A stretch of DNA of 64,000 bases from the NCBI RefSeq assembly GCF_000568255.1, contig NZ_KK037166.1, positions 6,230,452 through 6,294,451 on the forward strand, read 5' to 3'. The position numbers were made by a program, and so were the translations under genes. Shown here piece after piece: positions 43,713 through 52,549 of this stretch. How positions within the stretch are numbered: the stretch's first letter is position 1; each line of letters starts with the position of its first letter. This stretch comes from Kutzneria sp. 744. Lineage in GTDB: Bacteria > Actinomycetota > Actinomycetes > Mycobacteriales > Pseudonocardiaceae. The notes beneath the pieces are model-generated. The model was given only the letters and a program-made list of their open reading frames with translations. It searched no databases and had not been told where the DNA came from.

Positions 43713-44875
43713 CAGATCTCCTTCAAGTAGCCGGCGAGGACCAGGTCCTCAACGGGGTGCGGGGAAAGGTACTGGATCCCGCCGCCCGGGAACCCCATGG
43801 CGGGGGCGATCCCACCCATCCACGCCGGGATCTCCTTGACCACTTCGTACCGGTGGTAGCCCTTGTCCAGAGAGTCGCCCGGGATCGCGCGATCGTCGAA
43901 CGGAGTTCCCGCCGGCGACAGGAAGCGCCCGTTGGGGTCACCGAAGCGGTCGATGACGGTGCCACGTTCGAGCACCACCGGATGTCGATCCTCGGAGCTG
44001 GAGAACCCGTCCGGATACTGGTTCTTGTCCGGCCAGTCGTACTTTTCGTATCCGTCCGGCGTCTTGCCGTGGTAGTAGCGGGCGCGCCATTCGTCCTTGC
44101 CGAGACTGGCATAGCCGTCCCCACCGTGGAGGAGTTTCTTGACCTCGTCGGAGTCGGCCGGCAGTCCGGCCTTGAACGGCGAATCGCCCGCCGCGCCGCC
44201 CTGCGCGAGCTGGGCCTTCTTGAGGGCGGCTTGCGCGAGGTCTCGCTTGTCGACCAGGTCGGCGTCGGGATGGGTGAGATACCGCGTCTGAACCGGACCG
44301 TCGGGGCCGTTACGGGCGCCGGTGGGTCCGTTCGAGTAGCGGTACCTCTGCGGATACCGGGGGTCCGTGGTGATGTCACCCCGGCGTCCCGCGGACTTGC
44401 CTTCGGAGCTGAAGAGGTCGCCGCTGATCCGCGTCCGCTCGCCCTCCTTGGTACCCGGTAGCCGTGTGGCCGTCCGATCCTTGCCACTCGCGGACCTGGT
44501 GGACGGCGACTTCTTGCGCGTGACCCCACCCTGTGGCTCGATCTTGCCTTTGGTTTTCGGGTGCAGCTTCTTCAGCAAACCAGCGCCGTGCTCGTCGGCC
44601 TGTTCATGCAGATCGGCGGTGGTGTGCAGGCGTTTGCCCGCCCCCTCGGCGACTCGGCCGCCTTCGCCGAACACCGTGCCCGTGATCTGCAACCCCTTGC
44701 CGAACGCCTTGCTGATCACGCTGCCGATCCCGGACCGGTCGCCGCTGGCGTGGGAGAGCAGCCGCTGCCCAGCCGAGTCCAGCTTCTGACCGCCCTCGGC
44801 CAGTTTCCCGCCGAAGTCCCCCAGCTTCGTGCCCGACCGGCGCAGGTGCTCAGGATTGGTATGGATCTTGCTCAT
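43712..44875 (-). CDS. Secreted toxin with C-terminal TNT (NAD+ glycohydrolase) domain
   Basis: This is a 387-residue polymorphic toxin. The N-terminal 110 residues are an EspC/WXG-like helical export region (MSKIHTNPEHLRRSGTKLGD). A Lys/Arg/Ser linker follows. The TNT domain occupies about 275-387: VVLERGTVIDRFGDPNGRFL, AGTPFDDRAIPGDSLDKG, YHRYEV (340-345), GMGGIAP-like and GFPGGGIQYLSPHPVEDLV with GYLKEI at the end. His341 and Gln368 align with the residues reported as important in the M. tuberculosis TNT, an enzyme that destroys NAD+. It is followed by its likely antitoxin and preceded by espG. Confidence 0.9.
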   Translation of the reverse strand: MSKIHTNPEHLRRSGTKLGDFGGKLAEGGQKLDSAGQRLLSHASGDRSGIGSVISKAFGKGLQITGTVFGEGGRVAEGAGKRLHTTADLHEQADEHGAGLLKKLHPKTKGKIEPQGGVTRKKSPSTRSASGKDRTATRLPGTKEGERTRISGDLFSSEGKSAGRRGDITTDPRYPQRYRYSNGPTGARNGPDGPVQTRYLTHPDADLVDKRDLAQAALKKAQLAQGGAAGDSPFKAGLPADSDEVKKLLHGGDGYASLGKDEWRARYYHGKTPDGYEKYDWPDKNQYPDGFSSSEDRHPVVLERGTVIDRFGDPNGRFLSPAGTPFDDRAIPGDSLDKGYHRYEVVKEIPAWMGGIAPAMGFPGGGIQYLSPHPVEDLVLAGYLKEI

Positions 44876-44881
44876 CGGCGG

Positions 44882-45667
44882 CTACCCGCCGCTCGCGAGC
44901 GCACGGTAGGTCTCGTACAGCTTGGTGGCCAATGTTTGCGGGGTCGCGGGCGCGGCGGTGATCCACACTTCCCGGCTCGTGTTGTGCTGCCGCTGGATGA
45001 ACCACCGTCCGGACTCGACATCGATCACGTTGAGCGGGAACGCATTCCGGCGTCGACGACCGTTGCGGTCTCGGACCGCGACATGAAACTGGGCACCGCC
45101 AGTGCGCGGCTCGTCGGCCAACCGCTTCAGCCGGGTAACCGCTGGATCCGTGCGCGCTTGCCCCGCGAAGACACTGAACTCCTCATCCGCTGGCCGTCCG
45201 CTCGGGCCGCCGACCGTCGACGCCGGCACCGTCAGGGACTGCCCGTGCGCGGCCGGCACCGGCGGCAGTTGCCCGATCAACGCCTCAGCAATCGCGTCCG
45301 CACGAACCGGATGCAGCGCCAGGGTCGCATCGTCGAGGACCGCCAGCACGCCCCGACCGCCACCGGCTGCGGCCAGCGCCGTGAACGGCTCTCGGTGCTG
45401 CTGGTGGGCGAGGTAGCCGTAGAACTCGACCTCGGGCCGAGCCAGCAGACGGAAGGTGTCCAACAGCGCGGGGTGCACCCCACGCTGCCGATCGAACAAC
45501 CCGAGCTGGGCCAACTCCTCGCACGCCCGCATGGTCGCCTGGGCACGTCGCTGCCGGTCGGCCGTGTCGGGCAGCACGAACAGCACCTCGGACTGGTCGC
45601 CGATGCGCTCGCTGGTCCAGGTCAAGGCGTAGGTGGATCGGGACAGCACAATGCTGGTGTCGAGCAC
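44882..45667 (-). CDS. espG: EspG-family ESX secretion chaperone
   Basis: This encodes 261 residues from a GTG three bases after the PPE-like stop. The layout is typical of EspG: a Leu/Ser/Thr N-terminus (LDTSIVLSRSTYALTWTSE), LAQLGLFDRQRGVHPALLDT, a mid-region FYGYLAHQQH, and the C-terminal RWFIQRQHNTSREVWITAAP with LATKLYETYRALA. EspG proteins bind cognate PPE proteins in the cytosol and deliver them to the ESX machine. The adjacent PPE-like protein is the obvious client. Confidence 0.85.
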   Translation of the reverse strand: MLDTSIVLSRSTYALTWTSERIGDQSEVLFVLPDTADRQRRAQATMRACEELAQLGLFDRQRGVHPALLDTFRLLARPEVEFYGYLAHQQHREPFTALAAAGGGRGVLAVLDDATLALHPVRADAIAEALIGQLPPVPAAHGQSLTVPASTVGGPSGRPADEEFSVFAGQARTDPAVTRLKRLADEPRTGGAQFHVAVRDRNGRRRRNAFPLNVIDVESGRWFIQRQHNTSREVWITAAPATPQTLATKLYETYRALASGG

Positions 45668-45670
45668 GGG

Positions 45671-47038
45671 TTATCCGCCGATCACGCCGCCGGGCGGCAT
45701 TGCCGGCGGCAGGTCGCCCACGACCTCGCTGCCGTGTTCCTCGGTGACCAGGTAGGCGGCTGTCTTGTGCTCCTTGTCCTCTTCCTTCTTGCCGCCACGG
45801 CCACCGGCACCAGCAGCGCCGGTGCCACCCTGTGCAGCGGCGCCACGGGCCCCAGCGGCGCCGGCGCGTCCGGCCATCGCCTCTTCAGCAGCACTCGCAC
45901 CAGCGGCGTTGCCGGCACCAGGCGAGCCGGCCCGCCCGCCGGTGGCACCCGCGCCGCTGCCGTACCCGGATCCCGCGCCGCCACCGAACCCGCCGCCGAA
46001 GCCACCACCGGCGAACACACTTCCCGACCCGAATCCGCTATCGGAGCTGCCACGCGGCCCGAAGCTGGAGTCGTAGCCGCCGGTCACCGGTGCATTGGGG
46101 TTGCCGCTCGGGGTGCCGGTGTAGCCGGCCACGCCGGTCGACGTGGTGCCCGAACCGGGGACGACCGGCGGCTGAGTGACGGGGGATCCGCCCGGTTGCC
46201 CGCTGTTGCCGACAGTGGGTGGGGTGTGTTGCTGTATGCCGCTGCCCGGCTGGCTCGTCGTGGTGTGGTGGTCCTGCGACGTGCCGAATCCCGGGCTGTA
46301 GGAACGGGGTTCGCTGATCCCCGGTCCGCCGGGCGGCGTCGGTCCCGGCGTGGGATTGCTCTGTCCCGGCGTGACGCTGTCGCCCTTGGGGATCGCGGAG
46401 GCATGAGACTGTGTGGGCGGCTGGTAGCTGGAGTACGCCTGCTGGTTGGCCTTCGTACCCTCTTGGTAGGCGGCCGCCGTGACAGCGCCACTGGCCGTGC
46501 TGACCACGTCCATCGCCATGGGGTTGGTTGCCGGAGGTGGGTTGTCCGGCATCGCCACCACGGCCTGCTTGGTGCTGTCGAACACGCCGATCTGGTTGCC
46601 GTAGGCCGTCTGCTTGGCCGCCATGTGTTGGCTCATGGACTGCGCGATGGTCTGCGACTGCTGCACGCTCTGCAAGCCCTGCTGCGCGGCCTGCCCGCTC
46701 CAGCCCTGTTCCATTGTGGACAGGGCTTGGTTGACGCGGGTGCCGTAGTCGTCGTAGTCGCTTTTCAGGGACGCGTTCGTGGCTTCGGCGACACCCCAGG
46801 ACTTGGTGCCTGGACCGTTGTTGAAGTACTTGTGGATCAGTGCGGGGTTCGTGCCTTGGACGGTGCCGTCGAAGAACACGGCGTCGCTGACGCCGTCGAT
46901 GTCGTGCTCGATCCGCTGCCCACCGGCCTGGTCACCAGTGACCGTCGAGTAGACCGTCCCCGCCGCTGAACCGACCGCGTGACCGACAGCGTTGCCTACG
47001 TGGTCGACGGTGCGTTGGAGATCATCGAGGAGCCCCAT
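45671..47038 (-). CDS. PPE-like type VII secretion substrate, Gly-rich
   Basis: This encodes 455 residues. The helical N-terminal 190 residues contain QRIEHDIDGVSDAVFFDGTV, ALIHKYFNNGPGTKSWGVAE and STMEQGWSGQAAQQGLQSVQ, where W-S-G forms a WXG turn. Then come a Pro/Ser/Thr-rich stretch, a Gly/Ala/Phe/Ser region and a final acidic HGSEVVGDLPPAMPPGG. It resembles actinobacterial PPE proteins that pair with EspG, whose gene follows by three bases. The start abuts the lipoprotein's stop (TAGATG). Confidence 0.82.
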   Translation of the reverse strand: MGLLDDLQRTVDHVGNAVGHAVGSAAGTVYSTVTGDQAGGQRIEHDIDGVSDAVFFDGTVQGTNPALIHKYFNNGPGTKSWGVAEATNASLKSDYDDYGTRVNQALSTMEQGWSGQAAQQGLQSVQQSQTIAQSMSQHMAAKQTAYGNQIGVFDSTKQAVVAMPDNPPPATNPMAMDVVSTASGAVTAAAYQEGTKANQQAYSSYQPPTQSHASAIPKGDSVTPGQSNPTPGPTPPGGPGISEPRSYSPGFGTSQDHHTTTSQPGSGIQQHTPPTVGNSGQPGGSPVTQPPVVPGSGTTSTGVAGYTGTPSGNPNAPVTGGYDSSFGPRGSSDSGFGSGSVFAGGGFGGGFGGGAGSGYGSGAGATGGRAGSPGAGNAAGASAAEEAMAGRAGAAGARGAAAQGGTGAAGAGGRGGKKEEDKEHKTAAYLVTEEHGSEVVGDLPPAMPPGGVIGG

Positions 47039-47647
47039 CTACGACCCGCCCTTCATCGTGGTCACCATCGCCGTCGCGATCGCCTGTATCCGAGGACACG
47101 GGTTAGTCTTGTCCGGTCCACCGTTCACAGTGCCTTCGACATTGATAATCAGTTGGTTGCTTACACCGATGGACACTTTGCAGTCACCTTGAGGGCGAGC
47201 GTCATCGGTCATCGCGACAATCGCCGGATATCCGGCAATGTCCGACAGGGGTTCAAAAACTGCGTACTGACTCTTCTGGCCATAGATGCCAGACAATCCG
47301 GATCCAGCAGTGGCAATGATGAGGCCGAAATTTATCGTCGACGGCCCTTGGGAGTCCTTCCAGGCACACTCAGGCCCAAGTGGATCGTCCTGAACCTGCA
47401 CTCCAGTAGCGCCAACATTAAGCTTCGCGAGCTGGGCGGTAGTCAGCGCTGAGCACGGAGCTTTCTGGAATGCCGATGTGTCCAGCGCGTGCGCCACGTT
47501 TGGAGTTCCTGGCGGCAGGCTCTCTGCCGACGAGGTGCTACTGGAAGTCGAAGACGCTGTGCCTCCCACGGGCGAACCTGAACATGCCGCCAAAGCCAAG
47601 GCCAATCCGGCCGTTGTTGCTACGCACACCGTCAGTCGCTGTCGCAC
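47039..47647 (-). CDS. DUF3558-family lipoprotein
   Basis: This encodes 202 residues from a GTG directly after the WXG100 stop. The signal peptide ends in LALAACSGS (lipidated Cys about residue 22), followed by a Ser/Thr linker and a DUF3558 domain (FQKAPCSALTTAQLAKLNVG, ECAWKDSQGPSTINFGLIIA, and a final CPRIQAIATAMVTTM). Four Cys in the domain suggest disulphides. Such lipoproteins recur beside ESX genes in Pseudonocardiales. Confidence 0.88.
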   Translation of the reverse strand: MRQRLTVCVATTAGLALALAACSGSPVGGTASSTSSSTSSAESLPPGTPNVAHALDTSAFQKAPCSALTTAQLAKLNVGATGVQVQDDPLGPECAWKDSQGPSTINFGLIIATAGSGLSGIYGQKSQYAVFEPLSDIAGYPAIVAMTDDARPQGDCKVSIGVSNQLIINVEGTVNGGPDKTNPCPRIQAIATAMVTTMKGGS

Positions 47648-47983
47648 TTAGTCGCCCTTTTTCTTCAGCCCGTCAGCACCGGCTTGGTCGGCACCCGTGT
47701 AGTACTTCATCGCTGCCTTAAGGTTAGCGATGTCGCTGACAATCTTCTGCTGCCACGCTTGGAGATCCGCGACATGCTGGTGATGCGATGCCTGCATTGG
47801 GTTGTGAAAGCTAGCCGTCACAGGTTCGTTTCCCCAGGCCGGGTTCACTGTGTCCAACAATGTGCGTGCCTTCACGAGCGACTTGCTCTGGATGTCGTCC
47901 ACGATCGACTGAAGCTTGTCGATCGTCTGCTGGACCAACTCGGGATCGAAGTACGTCCCGCCGCCCGTGTCGATCCTCGCCAT
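47648..47983 (-). CDS. WXG100-like protein, first gene of the toxin operon
   Basis: This encodes 111 residues from the ATG at 47983; upstream codons are not protein-like. Two helices flank NPAWGNEP, where W-G-N takes the place of W-x-G. Gln- and His-rich segments follow (ASHHQHVADLQAWQQKIVSD), and a short Lys-rich tail ends the chain. It abuts the lipoprotein gene (TAAGTG) and probably heads the six-gene operon that runs to 43449. Confidence 0.75.
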   Translation of the reverse strand: MARIDTGGGTYFDPELVQQTIDKLQSIVDDIQSKSLVKARTLLDTVNPAWGNEPVTASFHNPMQASHHQHVADLQAWQQKIVSDIANLKAAMKYYTGADQAGADGLKKKGD

Positions 47984-48119
47984 GCCACGACCCCCGTCGC
48001 TCGCCCCAGTGCCATCCAGACAGACGCAGCCCGCCTCCTGCCGGTTCCCGAGCGTACCGAGGACGTCGACCCCACGTGGGCGAGCTGCGACTATCTGTAA
48101 TCGACCGAACGAGTGACGC

Positions 48120-48434
48120 TCAGCACGGGCCCAGGCCGAACGCCGGCCGAGAAACACCAGCCCGACGCGCCAGCGAGACCATCACGTCGTGGTCGAGCGA
48201 CAACACGGACACCTGTTCGAGGAAGAACTCCTCGACGGAGACCTTGAACCACCGCTGCCGCCCGCCATGGGTGACCAGGACGGTCGTGGCGTGCTCCCCA
48301 TCGGCCAGGATCGCGTCGTTCGGCCCGGCTCCGTAGGCGTAGACCGACCCGCCGAGCCATTCGGTGCTTCCGACACCATCGATCCGGCTGACGACCAGGC
48401 GGCACAGGTCAGCAGCGCTTGCGTAATCCGTCAT
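48120..48434 (-). CDS. Hypothetical protein upstream of the toxin operon
   Basis: This encodes 104 residues with AAAGG six bases before the ATG. The protein is alpha/beta: YASAADLCRLVVSRIDGVGS, WLGGSVYAYGAG, TTVLVTHGGRQRWFKVSVEE and FFLEQVSVLSLD. It lies 136 bases upstream of the WXG100 gene on the same strand. It may be an immunity-like or small regulatory protein; no family is recognised. Confidence 0.6.
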   Translation of the reverse strand: MTDYASAADLCRLVVSRIDGVGSTEWLGGSVYAYGAGPNDAILADGEHATTVLVTHGGRQRWFKVSVEEFFLEQVSVLSLDHDVMVSLARRAGVSRPAFGLGPC

Positions 48435-48571
48435 TTTTGCCTTTCTTCACTGAGAATCAGTACCTGGCGTGGATTGCGTGTCCGCTGCGACGTCGCCGAA
48501 GGCATGTCGTGTGCCGGTGAGCGCTCGCACGTCGTCGCGCCCGACGATGACCAACTGCCAGCGCGTTCGGG

Positions 48572-49612
48572 TCATGCGGACTGCTCAGCTTCGCTGGCGG
48601 GGCCTGTGGGGTTCGGTGCGTTGATCACCTGGTGGAACGCCGTCCATGCCGATGTCATGTTCGGGCGCGGAGGGGTTGCCGCGTGGTGGCGTAGCGAGAG
48701 GGTGCCGCCGAGGCCGGCGCAATTGAGAACGATCGTGCCGTCGGCAGTCGTGGCGGCATCGAACCGGTCATCGGGCAGGCCGGCGATCGGGTGGGTCAGC
48801 ATGGCCGCGACCTGGGCCGGTGTGGAGCCGTCGGCCCAGTCGAGGCGAAGACACGTCGAGCCGATCGGCTCGATCGAGATCCAGCTCGCCATCCGGAACA
48901 GTCCGAACCGGCGCAACAGAGAGCTCGCCAAGGCGACCGGTCCCGGGGACTGGTCGAGCGCGATCGCGACGTGTTCGAGCTCGGACAACGGGGCCGGTTC
49001 GTCGCGGTGGTCGGCGGCGAACCCTCCGGCGGTGGTGGCGAACGCCAACGCCGCGGCGAACTGGCGGTAGGACGTGCTCGCCACGGCCACGTGCACAGTC
49101 GGCTCGGCATCGGCCAGAACCAGCTCCAGGTGGCGTCGGTGGAGCCGCCAACGCAGCCCGGCCAGGCCCACGAGGTGTCCGTCGTGGTCGCGCGGCAGGA
49201 GCTCGGCGAGCAGCACGGCCAGCGTTTGCGTCGACATGTGCAGGATCAACCCGTCGGTGGTGGGGCGGACCATGCGGCACACCACCTGCTGGGGGAGAGC
49301 GGGACCATGGCCGTGATAGGTGTGCACGTGTCCAAGGGCCAGCAGGATGGCGGTTTCCAGTTCCTGCTGGCGATGCACGGCTGTGTCGAGCAGGACGGTG
49401 GACCGGATTATGGGATCGACGGCGGGTGTCGGGTCGCCGAGCAGGCGGGCCCTGAAGTCGCTGTCGAGGATGTCCATGACGGCCCGGCGCTGCGCGGTGT
49501 CCAGTGCGGTGAGTGTGGCTTGGGCAGCGGGTATCAGGGTGGAGTCGGTTTCGCCGGTGTAGGCGCGGCGCAGCTCGGCGATCCGTTTGGCGAGGGTGGG
49601 GCGGCGATACAC
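48572..49612 (-). CDS. Unknown protein, paralog B of the methyltransferase cassette
   Basis: This encodes 346 residues. It shares with the gene at 50140-51159 an N-terminal LRRAYTGETDS, a middle RWRLHRRHLELVLADAE, and a C-terminal AAMLTHPIAGLPDDRFDA followed by MTSAWTAFHQVI. The region around LSSLLRRFGLFRMASWISIE is also shared. No membrane segment or known catalytic motif is visible, and the repeated L-H-R-R-H-(L/V)-E-L stretch is the most conserved part. It is the last gene of a leftward cassette that starts with a DUF574 methyltransferase. The function is unknown. Confidence 0.72.
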   Translation of the reverse strand: MYRRPTLAKRIAELRRAYTGETDSTLIPAAQATLTALDTAQRRAVMDILDSDFRARLLGDPTPAVDPIIRSTVLLDTAVHRQQELETAILLALGHVHTYHGHGPALPQQVVCRMVRPTTDGLILHMSTQTLAVLLAELLPRDHDGHLVGLAGLRWRLHRRHLELVLADAEPTVHVAVASTSYRQFAAALAFATTAGGFAADHRDEPAPLSELEHVAIALDQSPGPVALASSLLRRFGLFRMASWISIEPIGSTCLRLDWADGSTPAQVAAMLTHPIAGLPDDRFDAATTADGTIVLNCAGLGGTLSLRHHAATPPRPNMTSAWTAFHQVINAPNPTGPASEAEQSA

Positions 49613-49684
49613 GAGGTGAGGTCCTTGAAGGTGGGAGAGCGGTGGTTCGGCATGGATCGGTGTCGGCCCGCCATCGTTCCGCGG

Positions 49685-50143
49685 TCAGGGACCGGCGGGC
49701 GGTGCGACGCAGGACAGGACCTCGGCCAGGTCTGCGACGAGGTCGTCGATCTGCGCGCTGGTGTGCAGGATTGCCACGGATCCCGGACCAGCACAGGGAA
49801 TCCGTGACGCGGTCGCGAGTGCGGCCGCGCCGGCGAACAGCAACATCGTCGCGCCCGCACCGGTGCCGGCATCACCCGCCAGGCCGATCTCGGTGGGTGC
49901 GGGGATCACGTAGATCCGTGCGGTGAGGTCGACCACGGGGACCATGTCGTCGCGTCCCTCGCACATCAGGGTGAGGAGCGCGGCGGCTTCCGTAGCTGCA
50001 ATGGCCAGTGCGGTTGGTTGATCGTCGTGCATCGCGATCACGACGCGCTGGCGGTCGGGTGTGGTCGTGATGGTCGTGGTGCTGGGCGTGCCGTCCAGGT
50101 GCGCACCCGGCACGTGACGGCAAGGCGGGTCTGGGTGAGTCAC
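49685..50143 (-). CDS. Small unknown protein between two paralogs
   Basis: This encodes 152 residues from a GTG that overlaps the paralog A stop (GTGA), so it is coupled to it. The sequence is Thr/Ala-rich, with TITTTPDRQRVVIAMHDD, AATEAAALLTLMCEGRDDMV, TARIYVIPAPTEIGLAGDAG and a weakly hydrophobic MLLFAGAAALATASRIP. It lies 72 bases before paralog B. No family is recognised. Confidence 0.65.
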   Translation of the reverse strand: MTHPDPPCRHVPGAHLDGTPSTTTITTTPDRQRVVIAMHDDQPTALAIAATEAAALLTLMCEGRDDMVPVVDLTARIYVIPAPTEIGLAGDAGTGAGATMLLFAGAAALATASRIPCAGPGSVAILHTSAQIDDLVADLAEVLSCVAPPAGP

Positions 50144-51159
50144 CGCGCTGGCCGTGTCCGCGATGCCGGCCGCGTGAGCGCGGCGTCGAACGCCGTCCAC
50201 GCCGCTGTCGTGTCGGTGCGCGCTCGGGGCGGCGGGGCTTGGCCGTCCAGGTTGCACAGCACGACGGCCACCGCGGGTTCGTCGTGAGGTCCGTGCGCCA
50301 TCAGCGAGATGTCGTCGGCGTGGTGGTAGGCGTCGAACCGTTGGGCGGGCAGGCCGCCCAGGGGATGGGTCAGGTGCGCGGCCACGGTGGTGGTCGAGGC
50401 GCCGCCCGCCCAGGTGAGGTGGATGGTGAGCCGGTCGTCGTCGATGCCGACCGCGAGCCAGTTGGTGGGGCCGAGCACGCGCAGCCGCCGCAGCAGGGCA
50501 GCGGCCATCGGGTTGGTGTAGGCGGCCTTGGCGGGGTCCACGGCCGGCCAGCCGTGGAGGGGCTCGGGGTGCCCTCGACCCATGGGCCAGACGGTGCCGG
50601 TCAGCGCGTGGGCGTAGTGGGTCGCGGCGGCCCACTGCCGGTTGCTGATCGCCGCCAGGGACACGCTCGCGACGCTCTCGTCCGCGCGGAGCAGCAGCTC
50701 GACGTGGCGTCGGTGGACGACGACCCGCAGCCCCGACACGGTCAGTTCGGCCAGCATCGGCCCGAGGATGGACGCGCGCAGGTGCAGGCCGACCGTGGCC
50801 GGGGCGATGGGACGGACGCTGGAGCACACGGGTCCCTGCCGCAGTGGTTCCGGCCGGCGGTGAAGCACGGCGCGGCCCAGTGCGCGCAGGATGGCGGCCT
50901 CCAGGCGTTGCTGCACCGGATCACGGGTGTCAGCCAACACCGCGCGCCGAACGTGATCGGGCACCGGCAGCAGCGCGGCGGCGCCGCCGCGGGTGTGGTC
51001 GACGCCGTGGGCGAGGATCGCCGCGACGGTGTGCCGGTCTGCGGGTTCCCAGTGCTGGGTGCCGTTGCGCGTCGCCGGCCGTAGTGAGCTGGCGGTCTCG
51101 CCGGTGTAGATCTGGCGGAGGTCGGCGAGTCGTCGGGCGGTGGACAGTCGGTGGGGCAT
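50140..51159 (-). CDS. Unknown protein, paralog A of the methyltransferase cassette
   Basis: This encodes 339 residues from the ATG at 51159; longer readings overlap the methyltransferase gene and are not protein-like. It is related to 48572-49612 along its length: DLRQIYTGETASS at the start, VVVHRRHVELLLRADESVAS in the middle, WLAVGIDDDRLTIHLTWAGG, and AHLTHPLGGLPAQRFDAYHH near the end, then TAAWTAFDAAL. Soluble, with no known domain. It follows the methyltransferase by 28 bases and precedes the small protein by a GTGA overlap, so all four genes are likely one transcript. Confidence 0.72.
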   Translation of the reverse strand: MPHRLSTARRLADLRQIYTGETASSLRPATRNGTQHWEPADRHTVAAILAHGVDHTRGGAAALLPVPDHVRRAVLADTRDPVQQRLEAAILRALGRAVLHRRPEPLRQGPVCSSVRPIAPATVGLHLRASILGPMLAELTVSGLRVVVHRRHVELLLRADESVASVSLAAISNRQWAAATHYAHALTGTVWPMGRGHPEPLHGWPAVDPAKAAYTNPMAAALLRRLRVLGPTNWLAVGIDDDRLTIHLTWAGGASTTTVAAHLTHPLGGLPAQRFDAYHHADDISLMAHGPHDEPAVAVVLCNLDGQAPPPRARTDTTAAWTAFDAALTRPASRTRPAR

Positions 51160-51187
51160 GGGAGCGGGCTCCAGGTAGCCGGGGCGT

Positions 51188-52030
51188 TCAGGGCATGTGG
51201 GCGAGGGCGGCGAAGGCGAGTGATTCGGCGTGGTTGGCAGGGAGGTCGGCCATGTGCTCGGGTCGCCATTCGGGGGTGTAGACGACGCCGGGGAACACGA
51301 GGTGCTCGAACGGGGCGAGCATGCGGGTGATTTCGGCTCGTGTCCGCAGGTGCGCGCTGTTCTGGGTGTTGCGGTAGATCTCCAGCACCGCGGCCAGCTG
51401 CACGGGGTAGTCGGTTGCGGTGGCGTGTGACAAGGCGAGGTAGCTGCCCGACGGGAGCGCATCGGCGTAGGCCTGCACGACACCGGTCGGGTTCTGGTCG
51501 TCGGGGACGAAGTGCAGCACGGCGCACGCCAGGACCATCAGCGGTTGCGAGAAGTCGAGCAGCTCCAGCGTTTCGGGGTGGTGCAGCACGCGGTCGGGAT
51601 TGGTGATGTCTTCCTGGATGCAGGTCGCGTAGGGGTTGTTCTCGAGTAGTTCGAGGCTGTGGGCGACGGCGACGGGTTCGTTGTCGACGTAGATGACGCG
51701 GATGTCGGGGATCTGGGCTTGGGCGATCTCGTGCACGTTGCCGGCGGTCGGCAGGCCGGAACCCAGGTCGAGGAATTGCCGGATTCCGTGTTGGACTCCA
51801 TACCGCACGACCCTGCGGAGGAAGGCGCGGTTCAGGCGGGCGAAGGTGCGGGCCTGCGGTAGGACGGCGAGGACTTCCTTAGCTTTCTCCCGATCGACCT
51901 CGAAGTTGTGGGAGCCGCCGAGGTAGTAGTCGTACATGCGGGCGGCACTCGCGCGCTCCACGTCCACGCCGAGGGGCCGCCAGTCGCGGGCGAGGAAGTT
52001 CTCGGGGACGCGTTCGTCGGCGGGACCCAT
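51188..52030 (-). CDS. SAM-dependent methyltransferase, DUF574/Methyltransf_19 family
   Basis: This encodes 280 residues with AGGAG seven bases before the ATG. Hallmarks are AARMYDYYLGGSHNFEVDRE, the SAM loop FLDLGSGLPT, VIYVDNEPVAVAH after strand 2, LALSHATATD and the C-terminal PEWRPEH. It is a closer relative of the 12505 copy than of other methyltransferase classes. It heads the cassette with the two paralogs of unknown function, which raises the possibility that one of them is its substrate or partner. That link is inference from gene order only. Confidence 0.9.
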   Translation of the reverse strand: MGPADERVPENFLARDWRPLGVDVERASAARMYDYYLGGSHNFEVDREKAKEVLAVLPQARTFARLNRAFLRRVVRYGVQHGIRQFLDLGSGLPTAGNVHEIAQAQIPDIRVIYVDNEPVAVAHSLELLENNPYATCIQEDITNPDRVLHHPETLELLDFSQPLMVLACAVLHFVPDDQNPTGVVQAYADALPSGSYLALSHATATDYPVQLAAVLEIYRNTQNSAHLRTRAEITRMLAPFEHLVFPGVVYTPEWRPEHMADLPANHAESLAFAALAHMP

Positions 52031-52160
52031 GCTGGTGCTCCTGTGGTACAGACAGTCTCAAACCGTCATGTCATTGGTACGCAGGGCGTGTCGGCCGTAT
52101 CGGTCTGCCTGTGCGGGAATACTCGGCGCAGTGCCGGCGAGGTCGCCTGTCGCAACCTGG

Positions 52161-52549
52161 TTAGCGAGGTTGGCTCGGATCTCGTTGAGTTCCCGACGGA
52201 TACCGATGCGTGGAAGAAGTCGCAACCAAACTTCGTCCAGCGGTGCTGAGCTGAAGAACCTGGCGACCTTCGAGATCTGACACGGAGTTCTCCGGCTCGG
52301 CCAGCGGAGCCAGCAGCACCTGCTGCGACGCGTAGGCCGGCACCTCCTGCATCTACCCCGATCGTCAACCGGATGCAGCAGGAGGAGCGTGATGAGCGGG
52401 CCGAGGGTCCGGAGTTGGATCTCGTCGCGGTCGGTCGTGCCGAACACCGGAAGCTCCTGCACGGCACCGCAGGCGTCGAAGCCGCGCAGCAGTTCCGCGA
52501 TCTCGTCGATGATGAGTAGTCGGCGGTCCACCGGCGCGTCGCGGGTCAT
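52161..52549 (-). pseudogene. Degraded gene with a Walker-B-like segment
   Basis: A frame from the ATG at 52549 reads protein-like sequence (RRLLIIDEIAELLRGFDACG, then LPVFGTTDRDEIQLRTLGPL). It breaks near 52360, while another frame continues as EVPAYASQQVLLAPLAEPEN. LLIIDE resembles a Walker B strand of an ATPase. The family cannot be named and no intact gene is visible. Confidence 0.35.
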
